A DNA stretch of 52,823 bases from positions 1-52,823 of the forward strand of contig PUNC01000011.1 of the NCBI GenBank assembly GCA_003551625.1, read 5' to 3'. The stretch is from PVC group bacterium (GTDB taxonomy: Bacteria > Auribacterota > Erginobacteria > Erginobacterales > PUNC01). The translations under genes were made by a program, and so were the position numbers. The first letter of the stretch is position 1; each line of letters starts with the position of its first letter. Below the pieces are notes generated by a model that made no database searches, was not told the origin of the DNA, and saw only the letters and a program-made list of their open reading frames with translations. This document shows positions 25,395 to 34,822 of the stretch, piece by piece.

Positions 25395-27166
25395 TCAAAA
25401 ATAATCCCCTGTTTGATTGCCTCCGCCGCGCCGTCAAGCTCCCGGCGCAGTTCCAAACACCGTTTTTGCAGGCCGCCGACATCGCCGCCGTTTCGCTCCT
25501 CCAGCGCGACCCGCTCGGCCAGCAGGGCGAGCCGGCGGCGGAGACCGTTCCTCCTGACACTGATTAATAGATCGACCGCTTCGGGCGGAGGAAGACGGCA
25601 GGCGGAGGAATCCATCATCAGACTCGCGGCCAGGCTCTTGGTCTTTTCCTCTTCCAGTTCTCCGAGAAGATAACGCGAAACGGGCAGCCGGCCGCTTTCC
25701 CCGAGCCGGACAATCTTGTCGGCGATCTCGTTCCAGGGAGGCGAGAAGTCGGCGGCCACAACGAAACCGGCCATTTTATCAAATAAGATATCATCGGCCA
25801 AAAGGACGCGCAACAGCTCCTTTTGGTTCCGTTCGCCCGGGGCGAAGGTTTTTCTCTCCGTCGGGGGAGCGGACTTTTTTCGGCCCCGGTTCCTGAACTC
25901 CTCCCGGACCGAGGCGGGGGAGACTCCCAGCCGCCGGGCCAATTTCAGCAGATAACCGTCGCGAAGCACCGGACTTCCCAACCGGGAGACCGCCTCCAGC
26001 ATCCTCCGGACGATCTCGATCTTTCCCCCGTCGGTGGAGGGGTCGAAGCGCTTCAGGAGGGATTCCAGGATAAAGTCCAGCAGGGGCACTGCGGCGGCGG
26101 CGGCTTTTTGAAAAGCCGCCGCCCCGTGACGGGCGATAAAACTGTCCGGGTCGGAGCCTCTCGGAAGTGAGAGTACCCGGACCTCGAAATCCTTCTCCAG
26201 AAAGACGGAGAGGCTCCGGAAGACCGCTTCTTCGCCGGCGACATCGGCGTCGAACGCGGTGACGATCCGCTCGGTATAGCGTTTCAGAAGCTGCGCCTGG
26301 CGGGGGGTGAAAGCGGTACCCTGGGCGCAGACCATATTCTCAATCCCTTCTTGATGAGCCCGGACCACGTCGAAATACCCCTCGCCGAGAAGCGCCTCAC
26401 CTTTTTCCGCGATCATTTCCTTGGCCAGGTTAAGACCGTAAAGGACTCTCCCTTTTTCAAAAAGCGGCGTCTCCGGGGAGTTGATATACTTGGGTTGGGA
26501 GTCGTCCAGCACCCTTCCGCCGAAGGCGATCGTCCGGCCCTGGACGTCGAAAACGGGAAAGATCAGGCGATCGCGGAAACGGTCATAACAACCGTCTCCC
26601 CGGCGGCGCGGAACCGCCAGCCCCGCTTCGATCAAGGCCGGGGTCTCCTGCTTCCTTTTGGCCGCCAGTCTGACCAGACCGTCCCAGGAAGGAGGAGCGT
26701 ATCCAAGCTTGAACCTCTCCACGGTATCCCGGCCGATCTTCCGTCCCGCCAGATACTCGCGGGCCCTCCGCCCGGTCGAGGATTCCAGCAGCGCCCAGCG
26801 ATAATACTCCAGGGCCAGGCTGTGAATCTTGAGAAGAACTTCCTTGCGGGAACGGGCTCCCGGCCGGCTTTCGGGGAGCTCAATGCCCGCCCGGCGGGCC
26901 AGAAGAGCGACCGCTTCCGGAAAAGTGAGATTCTCCTGGCGCATTATGAACGAAAAGACGTCGCCACCGGCGCCGCAGCCGAAACAGTGAAATATCTGTT
27001 TTTCCGGGTTTACCGAAAACGAAGGGGTCTTCTCGGCGTGAAAGGGGCAGAGGGACTTGAAATTCCTGCCGCTCCGCTTGAGCGGCAGATAGGAGGAGAT
27101 CACTTCCACGATGTCGTTGCCGAACTGAATAGTATCCTTCAGTTCGGGCGGTATATAGCGTCCCAA
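25391..27166 (-). CDS. dnaG: DNA primase DnaG
   Basis: 591 residues. The N-terminal CHC2 zinc site is C40, H43, C61, C64 ([11 protein letters not shown] ... [11 protein letters not shown]). The RNA-polymerase/Toprim core follows, with [10 protein letters not shown] and [14 protein letters not shown] as the acidic metal sites; the second motif has Ala where many DnaGs have Gly (FDGD). A helicase-binding C-terminal domain covers about 440-591. The start is a TTG at 27166 with a strong AAGGAG 6 nt upstream. The protein makes primers for replication together with DnaB. Its presence shows that the AEP-like pair at 8.2-11.1 kb is additional to the standard primase. Confidence 0.97.
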   Translation of the reverse strand: MGRYIPPELKDTIQFGNDIVEVISSYLPLKRSGRNFKSLCPFHAEKTPSFSVNPEKQIFHCFGCGAGGDVFSFIMRQENLTFPEAVALLARRAGIELPESRPGARSRKEVLLKIHSLALEYYRWALLESSTGRRAREYLAGRKIGRDTVERFKLGYAPPSWDGLVRLAAKRKQETPALIEAGLAVPRRRGDGCYDRFRDRLIFPVFDVQGRTIAFGGRVLDDSQPKYINSPETPLFEKGRVLYGLNLAKEMIAEKGEALLGEGYFDVVRAHQEGIENMVCAQGTAFTPRQAQLLKRYTERIVTAFDADVAGEEAVFRSLSVFLEKDFEVRVLSLPRGSDPDSFIARHGAAAFQKAAAAAVPLLDFILESLLKRFDPSTDGGKIEIVRRMLEAVSRLGSPVLRDGYLLKLARRLGVSPASVREEFRNRGRKKSAPPTERKTFAPGERNQKELLRVLLADDILFDKMAGFVVAADFSPPWNEIADKIVRLGESGRLPVSRYLLGELEEEKTKSLAASLMMDSSACRLPPPEAVDLLISVRRNGLRRRLALLAERVALEERNGGDVGGLQKRCLELRRELDGAAEAIKQGIIFE

Positions 27167-27176
27167 AGCAGGCTCC

Positions 27177-27206
27177 TTAACCCGGATTAGCGGTAATCCG
27201 GGTTAA
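27177..27206. promoter_or_regulatory. hairpin abutting the dnaG Shine-Dalgarno sequence
   Basis: TTAACCCGGATTA (27177-27189) pairs perfectly with 27194-27206 across a 4-nt loop. On the minus strand the hairpin ends at ...GGGTTAA, directly followed by GGAG of the dnaG ribosome site. It could control dnaG translation or partly stop transcription from the NIF3-like gene. On the plus strand it is followed by TTTT, but no plus-strand gene ends there. Confidence 0.45.
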
Positions 27207-27255
27207 TTTTGTTGGTTCTCTTCCATATGCTCAGGATGACAAGCTTCCGGGCGCT

Positions 27256-28212
27256 TCAGGACCGGGCGACGCGCTTGAAACCGCTGCACTCTACGATCTC
27301 CAGCGGCCGACGCTCCAGGAGCCGGTCCAGCAGCAGGTTCAAACCCAGGTTGTCGCTGGCGATGTGACCGGCGATCACCACGTTGAGGTTGTGCTCCTTG
27401 GCCTTCTTGGCGTTGTCGGGGCTGATGTGCATTCCCACCAGGGTTCCCACCCCGGCCTCCACCAGCTTGGGGAGGGCTTCCTTCGGCCCCCCGGTTCCGC
27501 CGGTCATATCCACGAATATCCTTCCCGCCCGCCTCTTCTCATCCCCGACCACGCAACGGGGAGGAAAGTTGTTTTCAATCGCGTGTTGGTATTCAGGGAT
27601 TTCCCGGAGTCGGGAGATAATATCTTTCACGGTGACCGGAGAGCTTTCCTCGAGCCGGCGCTGCAGATAAGTCGTCACGCAGTTGTCGGCGGGGGTGTGG
27701 GCGCAGAGCATCGGAATATCGAGCAGTCGGGCGGCGTCGACCACCCGGGCGAAATTGGCCGGCATCACCTTTCTCTCCACCTCGGTGGCGCGTTCGGCCA
27801 CCAGGGCCTCGGCCACGTTGATCGGCACCCCGAACTTATGAAGGATGTCGGCCTGCATCTCCATCACGCGATAGAGACCGGCGTAGGCCTTTCCTTCGGG
27901 GTGATGGGAGATCAGCAGATCGATCGCGGTCCCCCGGGAACGCAACCGGTCGGCGAGCAGGATTTCACCGACCTCGATGTCGATGCCGACCAGCGCGCTT
28001 TTCACCTCCTGTTCGGGGTCGCCGTTGAGTATCCGGGTGTCGGAGTAGGGGTTTTCCAGGCGGTCGCGGTCGAAAAATTCCCGATTCGACGGCGAAAGTT
28101 CGTCGTAGTCTTTCCGCAGCCGGCCCAACACCTCTCGAACGCTGTCGATTCCGCGGGGATCGTTCTCCTGCCCGATATCGATAATCGCCTGGTAGATATC
28201 CTTAATCTTCAT
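27256..28212 (-). CDS. NIF3-like (NGG1p-interacting factor 3 family) protein
   Basis: 318 residues. The di-metal site typical of NIF3/YbgI/DUF34 proteins can be followed: ISHHPEGKAY near residue 100, ERATEVERKVMPANF in the middle, HTPADN, and GMHISPDN with VVIAGHIASDN near the C-terminus. The family is widespread, is often found near nucleic-acid genes, and has been proposed to act as a GTP cyclohydrolase I-like or nucleotide hydrolase; the reaction remains uncertain. It overlaps rsmE by 11 bp upstream and is followed by dnaG after 89 bp that hold the hairpin. Confidence 0.8.
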   Translation of the reverse strand: MKIKDIYQAIIDIGQENDPRGIDSVREVLGRLRKDYDELSPSNREFFDRDRLENPYSDTRILNGDPEQEVKSALVGIDIEVGEILLADRLRSRGTAIDLLISHHPEGKAYAGLYRVMEMQADILHKFGVPINVAEALVAERATEVERKVMPANFARVVDAARLLDIPMLCAHTPADNCVTTYLQRRLEESSPVTVKDIISRLREIPEYQHAIENNFPPRCVVGDEKRRAGRIFVDMTGGTGGPKEALPKLVEAGVGTLVGMHISPDNAKKAKEHNLNVVIAGHIASDNLGLNLLLDRLLERRPLEIVECSGFKRVARS

Positions 28213-28978
28213 CTCTGACCTCTTCTTTCGGTTTGAGCGGCCGCGCCCCCTGATAATGATAGTAATAACACGCCAGCGCGGCCAGCGGCGCGGTCGAGGA
28301 TCTCAGGATCGTCGGGAACAGGGCGGCGGTCGCGAAACCCGCCGCGGCCGCTTCCGCCGCTTCTTCATCCGTGAAGCCCCCCTCGGGTCCCACCACCAGC
28401 AGGGCGCCGGCGGGGGGGGAAGCGTATTCGTCCAAAACCGCTTTCAGCGTCCGCCGGTTTTCTTTCTCCCACAGCAGCAGCTTGAGCTCGTAGTCCGTCG
28501 CCAGGTTGAAAAGTTCCCCCCAGCCGGCCGGGCAGTGAACCCGGGGAACGCGGGCGCGACCGCTCTGGCGGGCCGCGTCGACCGCGATCGATTCCCAGCG
28601 CTGCCTCTTCTTCTCGGTCAACCCACCCGGGCGGACCACGCTCCGCCGGGATCTCAAGGGAAAGATCTCGTCCACGCCGATCTCGGCGGCCTGCCGTACC
28701 ACCCGGTCGAAGGCCCCTCCCTTTATCAACCCCTGGGCCAGCGCCACGTGGGAAGGACGAACAATGTCTTTCTCCTTCACCTCGCCGACTATCGCCTCCA
28801 CCCGCCGCGGCGAAAGAACCGCTATCACCGCCTCGTATTCGCGGCCGGAGCCGTCGAAACCGACGATCTTTTCGCCCCGGGGAAGACGCAGCACCCGGGT
28901 GATGTGCCGGGCCTCCCGGCCGGTAAAAACCAGGCGGCGTCCCTGGACGGAACCCGGCGGCAGGAAGAATCTTCTCAT
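28202..28978 (-). CDS. rsmE: 16S rRNA m3U1498 methyltransferase
   Basis: 258 residues, SPOUT class. The N-terminal PUA-like domain begins [10 protein letters not shown] and contains [19 protein letters not shown]; the trefoil-knot domain has [27 protein letters not shown] and the SAM-binding knot [12 protein letters not shown]. It methylates U1498 of 16S rRNA in the assembled 30S subunit. It overlaps dnaJ by ATGA and the NIF3-like gene by 11 bp; the dnaJ-rsmE order is common in bacteria. Confidence 0.95.
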   Translation of the reverse strand: MRRFFLPPGSVQGRRLVFTGREARHITRVLRLPRGEKIVGFDGSGREYEAVIAVLSPRRVEAIVGEVKEKDIVRPSHVALAQGLIKGGAFDRVVRQAAEIGVDEIFPLRSRRSVVRPGGLTEKKRQRWESIAVDAARQSGRARVPRVHCPAGWGELFNLATDYELKLLLWEKENRRTLKAVLDEYASPPAGALLVVGPEGGFTDEEAAEAAAAGFATAALFPTILRSSTAPLAALACYYYHYQGARPLKPKEEVRDED

Positions 28979-30111
28979 CTCCCCTTTTCCGCGGAAAACA
29001 GCTTCTCTTTGAGCCGGCCGATAAACCCCGACGACCGGGGACGGTTGCTGTCGGTGAGGGTCTCTTCCAGGCGGCGCAGCAGCTCGAGCTGCTCGGAGTT
29101 CAGGGCGGTGGGCGTCTCCGCCACCACCTCGATATGCTGATCGCCGCGGCCGGTTCCGTTCAGCCGGGGTATTCCCTTTCCCCGGAGACGGAACATCTGC
29201 CCGCTCTGGGTGCCCGCGGGGATCTTTAAGCTCTTCCTTCCGTCGAGCGTCGCAACCTCCACCTCGGTCCCCAGGGCGGCGGCGGGAAAACTCACCGGAA
29301 TCCGGCAGTAGATATCGTCTCCGGAACGCCGAAAAAACTTATGGGGGCGGACCCGGATATAGACCAGAAGATCTCCGCTTCGCCCCCCCCGGGGAGAAGC
29401 TTCGCCCTCTCCCCGTTTTCTCAGCACCATTCCCTCTTCCACGCCGGGGGGAACGCGAAGTCGGATTTTTTTCTTCTTTTCCGTCAACCCGCTGCCGCGG
29501 CATTGGCCGCAGGGATCGGTGATCACCGTCCCCTCGCCCCGGCAGCGGCGGCAGGCCTGAACCACGCTGAAGAAACCGGCCGCGGCCCGCACCTGACCCC
29601 GGCCTCCGCAGTCCGGACAGTTCCGGCGCGGGCTTCCCGGCTCGGAACCGGATCCCCCGCAGCGCGGGCAGGCCTCGCTGCGGACGACCGGAATCGTCTT
29701 CTCCACCCCGGTGTAAACCTCGGCCAGGTCCAGTTCCAGCTCGAACTCGAGATCGCGCCCCCGCCGGGCGGAGGGGCGGCGCGGCTGACCGAAATTGAAG
29801 ATATCCTCAAAAACCCCCCCGCCGAAACCCGCGCCGAAAAACTCCCGGAAAATATCGAAAGGATCGTGAAACCCGAATCCCCGTCCCTTCAAGCCCTCGT
29901 AACCGAACTGGTCGTAGGTAGCGCGCTTGGCCGGATCGCTCAGCACCTCATAGGCCTCGGACAGTTCCTTGAACTTCTCCTCGGCGGCCGGGGAACCGGA
30001 GCAACGGTCGGGATGGTACTTCAGCGCCAGCTTGCGGTAGGCCTTTTTGATCTCTTCGGCTCCCGCGGAACGGGGGATGCCGAGCAGCTGGTAGTAATCC
30101 TTGGATGACAT
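28975..30111 (-). CDS. dnaJ: chaperone DnaJ
   Basis: 378 residues from the ATG at 30111 ([11 protein letters not shown]); the frame is open upstream but that part overlaps grpE. The J domain has the HPD tripeptide (KYHPDRCSG), followed by a Gly/Phe region ([17 protein letters not shown]). The zinc domain keeps all four CxxCxGxG-type units ([32 protein letters not shown]), and the C-terminal substrate-binding domain contains [19 protein letters not shown]. It is a co-chaperone of DnaK; dnaK itself is not in the window, so the usual grpE-dnaK-dnaJ order is broken here to grpE-dnaJ with only 34 bp between. Confidence 0.96.
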   Translation of the reverse strand: MSSKDYYQLLGIPRSAGAEEIKKAYRKLALKYHPDRCSGSPAAEEKFKELSEAYEVLSDPAKRATYDQFGYEGLKGRGFGFHDPFDIFREFFGAGFGGGVFEDIFNFGQPRRPSARRGRDLEFELELDLAEVYTGVEKTIPVVRSEACPRCGGSGSEPGSPRRNCPDCGGRGQVRAAAGFFSVVQACRRCRGEGTVITDPCGQCRGSGLTEKKKKIRLRVPPGVEEGMVLRKRGEGEASPRGGRSGDLLVYIRVRPHKFFRRSGDDIYCRIPVSFPAAALGTEVEVATLDGRKSLKIPAGTQSGQMFRLRGKGIPRLNGTGRGDQHIEVVAETPTALNSEQLELLRRLEETLTDSNRPRSSGFIGRLKEKLFSAEKGR

Positions 30112-30145
30112 GAAAGAATTCCGGCGTTTACGTCCGGCGAACCGG

Positions 30146-30739
30146 TCAGGCGTCCCGGGGTTGATCGCCCGGGATCCCGCCGTCAACGGTTTCTTCGGCC
30201 GCCGGAGGGCGGGCCACCTTTACCGCTGAAGGCCTCAGCAATCTTCCCTTCAGGGTATATCCCTTCAGTATTTCCTCGACCACGGTATCTTCCGGGACGG
30301 ATTCGGACTCCACCTGTTCAACCGCTTCGTGGACAAAGGGATCGAATCTTTCGCCGACGGCCCGGATCTCCTCCAGTCCCTGCTTGCGCAGCACCTCTCG
30401 GAACTGCCGGGAGATCATCTCGATTCCCTGCCGGTAGGTATCGTCGGACGAGCCGGCGGCGGAAAGGGCGCGGTCGAAATTATCCAGAACCTGGACCAAT
30501 TCGTAGATCAGGTCCTGAGTAGCGTAGTCGATGTAGTCCCGTTTCTCCTTCTCGAACCTCTTCCGGAGATTTTCCAGGTCCGCCAGCGTGCGCAGATACC
30601 TGTCCTTGTATTCGGCCCATTCCCGGCAGCGCTCCACCATCCCCTCGAATTCATCGGCGGGAAGGGAGATCTTCTCTCCCTCGTGAACGGGATCGGCGGC
30701 CGGCTTGCGCCCGCGTTTTCTGTCTTTTCGAACATTCAT
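30146..30739 (-). CDS. grpE: nucleotide exchange factor GrpE
   Basis: 197 residues from ATG 30739; an upstream extension overlaps the zinc-ribbon gene and lacks a good ribosome site. A charged, basic N-terminus precedes the long coiled coil ([22 protein letters not shown]) and the beta-wing domain ([15 protein letters not shown] ... [19 protein letters not shown]), the GrpE signature. It releases ADP from DnaK. It sits directly ahead of dnaJ. No CIRCE element or sigma-32-type promoter is visible in the 43 bp upstream, so heat control, if any, lies further up. Confidence 0.95.
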   Translation of the reverse strand: MNVRKDRKRGRKPAADPVHEGEKISLPADEFEGMVERCREWAEYKDRYLRTLADLENLRKRFEKEKRDYIDYATQDLIYELVQVLDNFDRALSAAGSSDDTYRQGIEMISRQFREVLRKQGLEEIRAVGERFDPFVHEAVEQVESESVPEDTVVEEILKGYTLKGRLLRPSAVKVARPPAAEETVDGGIPGDQPRDA

Positions 30740-30782
30740 CTTAATACCATCGCATTTTTCCGCGTTTCCGGAAAGGGAGGTC

Positions 30783-31517
30783 TCATTCCGCGGCCGGGGG
30801 AGGAGAAAGCGGGGGCTTTCCAAGATAGATCAGACGGCCGCAGTTCTCGCAGTAAAGAACGCAGTCTTCCTTGTAAAGGTCGTTGTTTACCTGGGCGGTG
30901 AGCCTCATATCGCAGCCCTGGCAGACCTGGCTCACCACGGGAACAAGCGCCCGGCCGGGTTTATGGTCCCGGATCCGGCAGTACTTGCCGAACAGTTCCT
31001 GGCCGACGCCGGGAATCAGTGTCTGCCTTTCGGACGAAAGCCGCTCGATGCCGGCGTCGATCCGGGCGATCTCCCGGACGGCCTCTTCCTCCCGGGCGCG
31101 CAGCTTCTCCCGGTCCCGGGACAGCCTCTCCTCCTCGGCCTTGAGCCCGGCCCGGTTGGCCTCCAGTTCCTCCATCACCTCCAGAGCCGCGTCCTCGATG
31201 TTCTCGATATCGGCCTTCAGCCCCCTGATCTCATCGAGGAGCGCCTGATATTCCCGGTTATTCTTGATCTGGAAAAGCTGTTTTTCGTACTTGTCGATCT
31301 GGATCCGTTTCTCTTCCGCCTCCAGTTCCCGCTCCTTGATCTGCACCGTCTCTTTCTTGCCCTCTTCCCGGAGGCGGGCCAGGGTCTCCTCCTCGGCCTT
31401 GATCTTTTCGTTCAACTCTTCGAGGGAGCGACGGATCCCCGCCTTCTCTTCTTCATGGGCCTTGATCTTAAGGTCCAATTCCTGGAGTTCAAGCAGGGTT
31501 TTCAGGTCGTCTCTCAT
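30783..31517 (-). CDS. coiled-coil protein with C4 zinc ribbon
   Basis: 244 residues. Residues 1-165 form a long antiparallel coiled coil (LLELQELDLKIKAHEEEKAG ... REIARIDAGIERLSSERQTL), with the conserved KNNREYQALLDEI at the hairpin. The C-terminus is a zinc ribbon: QVCQGCDMRL then CVLYCENCGRLIY. This is the zf-RING_7/CT398-like family, found in most bacteria next to the Nif3, RecO or glycyl-tRNA-synthetase region. In Chlamydia the homologue binds RpoN and type III secretion parts; elsewhere the role is unknown. It lies between tRNA-Val and grpE. Confidence 0.85.
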   Translation of the reverse strand: MRDDLKTLLELQELDLKIKAHEEEKAGIRRSLEELNEKIKAEEETLARLREEGKKETVQIKERELEAEEKRIQIDKYEKQLFQIKNNREYQALLDEIRGLKADIENIEDAALEVMEELEANRAGLKAEEERLSRDREKLRAREEEAVREIARIDAGIERLSSERQTLIPGVGQELFGKYCRIRDHKPGRALVPVVSQVCQGCDMRLTAQVNNDLYKEDCVLYCENCGRLIYLGKPPLSPPPAAE

Positions 31518-31538
31518 CGGCGCGCCGGGCTGTGGTGA

Positions 31539-31610
31539 TGGGCGATACTGGATTCGAACCAGTGACCCCTTGGTTGTGATCCAAGTGCTCTCCCACTGAG
31601 CTAATCGCCC
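31539..31610 (-). tRNA. tRNA-Val(CAC)
   Basis: Minus-strand cloverleaf: acceptor GGGCGAT/ATCGCCC, D-arm TAGCTCAGTGGGAGAGC, anticodon stem CTTGG/CCAAG with loop ATCACAA giving anticodon CAC (codon GUG), and T-arm CACTGGTTCGAATCCAGT; discriminator A. CCA is not encoded. Confidence 0.92.
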
Positions 31611-31627
31611 GAAAATATTTAAAAGTT

Positions 31628-31656
31628 AATATACCGCCGGGATTTTTCGCTGTCAA
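31628..31656 (-). promoter_or_regulatory. strong sigma-70 promoter of tRNA-Val
   Basis: On the minus strand a perfect -35 TTGACA (31651-31656) and -10 TATATT (31628-31633) with 17-nt spacing; the start would fall around 31620, about 10 nt before the mature tRNA. It could also drive the zinc-ribbon, grpE and dnaJ genes downstream. Confidence 0.8.
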
Positions 31657-31690
31657 CGCCGGAGGAACCGCCCGGGGGGCCGTTTCCTGT

Positions 31691-32584
31691 TCACGGGGGA
31701 GATTCGGCGGCCAGCGCGGCCAGCCGGCGATAGATCCCGCCCAGCCGCCCGCGCAAGCCGGCGGGGATCGGGACCGGCGGGGAGTCCGGCCCGGCGCCGC
31801 GCTCCCGCAGGTAATTCTCCAGAAGATCCTTGTCCAGGCTCTTCTGGGTCCGGCCCGGACGGTAGGTTTCGACCGGCCAGAAACGGGAACAATCCGGGGT
31901 GGAGACCTCGTTGATTAGAAGCAGCTTCCGACCGTGAAGCCCGAACTCGAACTTGGTATCGGCCAGAATCACACCCCGGCGGTACCACTCCCGGCGGAGT
32001 ACCCGATAGATCTCCAGGCTGACCCCGCGCAGACGCGCGGCCGGTTTCGCCCCCAGGAAGGCGGTCAGATCGTTCCAGGAGAGATCCTCATCCGGGCCCG
32101 ACCGGTTCTTCCGGGAGGGGGTGAAGAGCGGTTCCGGAAGTTCGTCGGCCCGCGCCAGTCCGGGGGGAAGACGAACCTCTCCCACCCGTCCGTCCCTCTG
32201 ATAGGCGGCCCAGGCCCGGCCGTAAAGATAACCCCGGACCACGCACTCCACCCGGATCGGCTCCACCCGGCGAACGAGGAGGGAGCGCCCTTCCAGGACC
32301 GCCCGGAACGGCTTCAGTTCGGAAGGAAACTCTTCCCAGCGGTCGGCGAGAAGGTAGTTGCCGATAATCGCAGCGGAGAGATGGAACCCCCAGCGCGTGA
32401 GCTCGGTCAAAGCCCGCCCTTTGCCGGGAATCCCGCCCGGGTAGAGGCGGTCGAAGAGATAGAGCCGGTCGGTCGCCACCACCAGAATATCGGGGCCGGC
32501 CCGGAAGACGTCGCGGACCTTGCCTCGGTCGTAGAGCTCGAGACCGGGAAGCTCGGCGTTGATGAGAATTTCAGCTGGGGCCAT
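31691..32584 (-). CDS. purC: phosphoribosylaminoimidazole-succinocarboxamide (SAICAR) synthase
   Basis: 297 residues, the length of the longer PurC type. Recognised by GKVRDVFRAG, VATDRLYLFDRLYPGGIPGK, ECVVRGYLYGRAW, ILADTKFEFGLHGRKLLLINEVSTPDCSRFW split over the active site, and QKSLDKDLLENYLRE. The usual ATDRISAFD is replaced by ATDRLYLFD and TPDSSR by TPDCSR, so the sequence is divergent but the catalytic frame is intact. It joins CAIR and aspartate in purine synthesis. No other pur gene is adjacent; apt (purine salvage) lies 2.2 kb upstream on the same strand. Confidence 0.9.
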   Translation of the reverse strand: MAPAEILINAELPGLELYDRGKVRDVFRAGPDILVVATDRLYLFDRLYPGGIPGKGRALTELTRWGFHLSAAIIGNYLLADRWEEFPSELKPFRAVLEGRSLLVRRVEPIRVECVVRGYLYGRAWAAYQRDGRVGEVRLPPGLARADELPEPLFTPSRKNRSGPDEDLSWNDLTAFLGAKPAARLRGVSLEIYRVLRREWYRRGVILADTKFEFGLHGRKLLLINEVSTPDCSRFWPVETYRPGRTQKSLDKDLLENYLRERGAGPDSPPVPIPAGLRGRLGGIYRRLAALAAESPP

Positions 32585-32594
32585 TGAATTAAAC

Positions 32595-33416
32595 CTAATT
32601 CACCAAAAGAAACCAGAGCAGACTGAACAGGCCTACCGCCCAGCAGTAATAGGCGAAGATATGGAGGCGGCCCCGGGCGGCGACCCGGAGGAGGAGTTTG
32701 ATCGCGAAGAATCCGGTGACGGCCGCCGCCAGGCCGCCGGCGGCAAGCGGCACGGCCTCGGCCCGCGCCAACCCTCCTTCCCGGATGATATCCTTGAGAT
32801 CCAACAGGGCGGCCCCGGCGATCACCGGGATCGAAAGCAGGAAGGAGAACTCGGCGGCCCGCCGCTGGATGACTCCGGCGTGGTGGCCGGCGCTGATCGT
32901 GATCCCGGAACGCGAGATTCCCGGCAGCAGGGCCAGAACCTGGGCCAGCCCCACCGCCGCCCCCCGGCGCCAGGTGAAATCCCGGCCGGAAGGAAGATGG
33001 TAACGGGTGGAAAAAAGTATGCAGCCGGTCGCGATCAGCAGCGCCGCCACCAGGGCGGGACGGTTGAAGACCGCCGTCACCGGGCCGTAGAAGAAGACGC
33101 CGGCCAGGCCCGCCGGGATCGCGGCCAGGGCCAGGATCAGCAGCAGGCGCAGGTTTTCATCGGTAAAACGCCATCTTCCCCGGCGGTAGGAGATCCGGCC
33201 CCGGAAGACCGCCCGCAGCATCTTTAAAAGCCTGAAGCGGAAGACGAAGACCACCGCGACCAGGGTACCGACGTGGACGATGATCTCGAAGCGCAGGTTC
33301 TCGGTGGCCAGACCGAGAAGATTCTTGGCCAGCGCCAGATGGCCGGAGCTGGAAAGGGGCAGGAACTCGGTGAGCCCCTGGATGACCCCCAGAACGATCG
33401 CTTCCCACAGTTCCAT
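32595..33416 (-). CDS. uppP: undecaprenyl-diphosphatase UppP (BacA)
   Basis: 273 residues with about eight membrane helices. Signatures: VLGVIQGLTEFLPLSSSGHLALAK (motif 1, with the catalytic Glu and Ser-Ser-Ser-Gly-His) and LLPGISRSGITISAGHHAGV (motif 2, with Arg-Ser-Gly). It dephosphorylates undecaprenyl pyrophosphate on the outer face of the inner membrane, recycling the lipid carrier for peptidoglycan and O-antigen synthesis. The start is 7 bp from the phosphohexomutase stop and its stop is 10 bp from purC, so it is co-transcribed with both. The DgkA-PAP2 fusion at 43 kb may serve the same lipid cycle. Confidence 0.96.
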   Translation of the reverse strand: MELWEAIVLGVIQGLTEFLPLSSSGHLALAKNLLGLATENLRFEIIVHVGTLVAVVFVFRFRLLKMLRAVFRGRISYRRGRWRFTDENLRLLLILALAAIPAGLAGVFFYGPVTAVFNRPALVAALLIATGCILFSTRYHLPSGRDFTWRRGAAVGLAQVLALLPGISRSGITISAGHHAGVIQRRAAEFSFLLSIPVIAGAALLDLKDIIREGGLARAEAVPLAAGGLAAAVTGFFAIKLLLRVAARGRLHIFAYYCWAVGLFSLLWFLLVN

Positions 33417-33423
33417 CGCGTCG

Positions 33424-34746
33424 TCAGCCCTCGATGACGGCGCGGACGCGGCGGAGCGCCTCTTCCAACAGATCGGGAGAGCGCGCTTCCAGGTTGAGCC
33501 GCAGCAGGGGTTCGGTATTCGACTGCCGGACGTTGAACCACCAGTCGGGGTAGCGCGCGCTCACCCCGTCAAGAAAGTAGACTTCGCCGTCGGAGAATAC
33601 CCGGGCCAGCTCCTCGATCTTGGCCTCCTTGTCCTCCACCCGGAAGTTGATCTCGCCGCTGGCGGAATACCGGCGCAGCGGCCGGACCAGTTCCGACAGC
33701 GGTTTCTCCTGGGAACTTACCAAATTGAGAACCATCACCAGGGCGATCAGGCCGCTGTCGGCGAAAAAGTTGTCCCGGAAGTAATAATGGCCGGATAGCT
33801 CGCCGCCGAAGGCGGCGTCGCGCTCCCGCATCAGCTGCTTGATATAGGAATGGCCCACCCGGGACTCCAGGGGGCGGCCGCCGCGGGACCGGATCTCTTC
33901 GGCCACCGCCATACTGGAGCGGAGATCATAGACCACCGTGGAGCCGGGCCAGGTGTCGAGAACTTCCCGGGCGATCAGGGCGGCGGTAAGGTCGTTGCTG
34001 ATCGTCCGCCCGTTCTCGTCGACGAAAGCGACCCGGTCGCCGTCGCCGTCGAAGGCCACCCCGAAGTCGGCCTTGACCTCCTTGACCCGGGCCTGGAGAT
34101 CGGCCAGGTTCGCCTCCTTGAGGGGATCGGCCTCGTGGTTGGGAAAGCTGCCGTCAAGTTCAAAATAAAGAGGTTCGAGCCGGCAGGGCAGTTCCTTGAA
34201 AAGGAGGGGAAGGTATTTGCCGGCCATACCGTTTCCGGCGTCGGCCACCACCGTGAGCGGTCTGATATACTGGGCGAAACCGAGCACGTGCCTGACGTAA
34301 TCGGCGGAAAAGTCCTTCTCCGTCACCCGCCCGGAGCTTTCGGCCCGCACGATCTCCCCCCGTTTGAAGATAAGCTCGATCTCTTCGATTCCGGTTTCAT
34401 AACTCAAGGGGATGGCGGCTTCGCGGCAGAGCTTGAAGCCGTTGTATTCCGGGGGGTTGTGGGAGGCGGTCACTTGGAGGGCGCCGGCAAAACCTCCGAA
34501 ACCATCGGCAAAGTAAACGGCCGGAGTCGAGGCGAGGCCGATATCGGTCACGTCCACGCCGGCTTCCGCCAGCCCCCGAACCGCCGCGGCGGCGATCTCC
34601 GGGGAATGAGTCCGCATATCCCTGCCCACCACCACGTTCTCGGGCTTGAGATAAGCGGCGACCGCGTTCCCGATTCGGTAGGCGATATCCGCGTTGAATT
34701 CCTCGGGGACCACCCCCCTGATATCATACGCCTTGAATATTCCCAT
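33424..34746 (-). CDS. phosphomannomutase / phosphoglucomutase
   Basis: 440 residues, alpha-D-phosphohexomutase family. The phosphoserine loop TASHNPPEYNGFK, the metal loop DGDGDR (in FGVAFDGDGDRVAF), the sugar-binding loop GGELSGHYYF and the phosphate-binding RQSNTEPLLRLNLEA are all present. It starts with KAYDIRGVVPEE, typical of the bifunctional AlgC/ManB type, so it converts hexose 6-phosphates to 1-phosphates for sugar nucleotides. SD GGAGGAAAC is strong. It precedes uppP, fitting an envelope polysaccharide role. The sugar specificity cannot be read from sequence. Confidence 0.92.
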   Translation of the reverse strand: MGIFKAYDIRGVVPEEFNADIAYRIGNAVAAYLKPENVVVGRDMRTHSPEIAAAAVRGLAEAGVDVTDIGLASTPAVYFADGFGGFAGALQVTASHNPPEYNGFKLCREAAIPLSYETGIEEIELIFKRGEIVRAESSGRVTEKDFSADYVRHVLGFAQYIRPLTVVADAGNGMAGKYLPLLFKELPCRLEPLYFELDGSFPNHEADPLKEANLADLQARVKEVKADFGVAFDGDGDRVAFVDENGRTISNDLTAALIAREVLDTWPGSTVVYDLRSSMAVAEEIRSRGGRPLESRVGHSYIKQLMRERDAAFGGELSGHYYFRDNFFADSGLIALVMVLNLVSSQEKPLSELVRPLRRYSASGEINFRVEDKEAKIEELARVFSDGEVYFLDGVSARYPDWWFNVRQSNTEPLLRLNLEARSPDLLEEALRRVRAVIEG

Positions 34747-34822
34747 TAAGTTTCCTCCATCCTAATTTAGTTCCGGAAGGGAACCCTGATTAGCATAAAA
34801 TTTTTCGGGAAGAATAATTTTA

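Noticed and set aside
31539-31610. tRNA-His
   Set aside because: The plus-strand reading TTGTGAT suggests GTG, but on the coding strand the loop is ATCACAA, giving CAC (Val).
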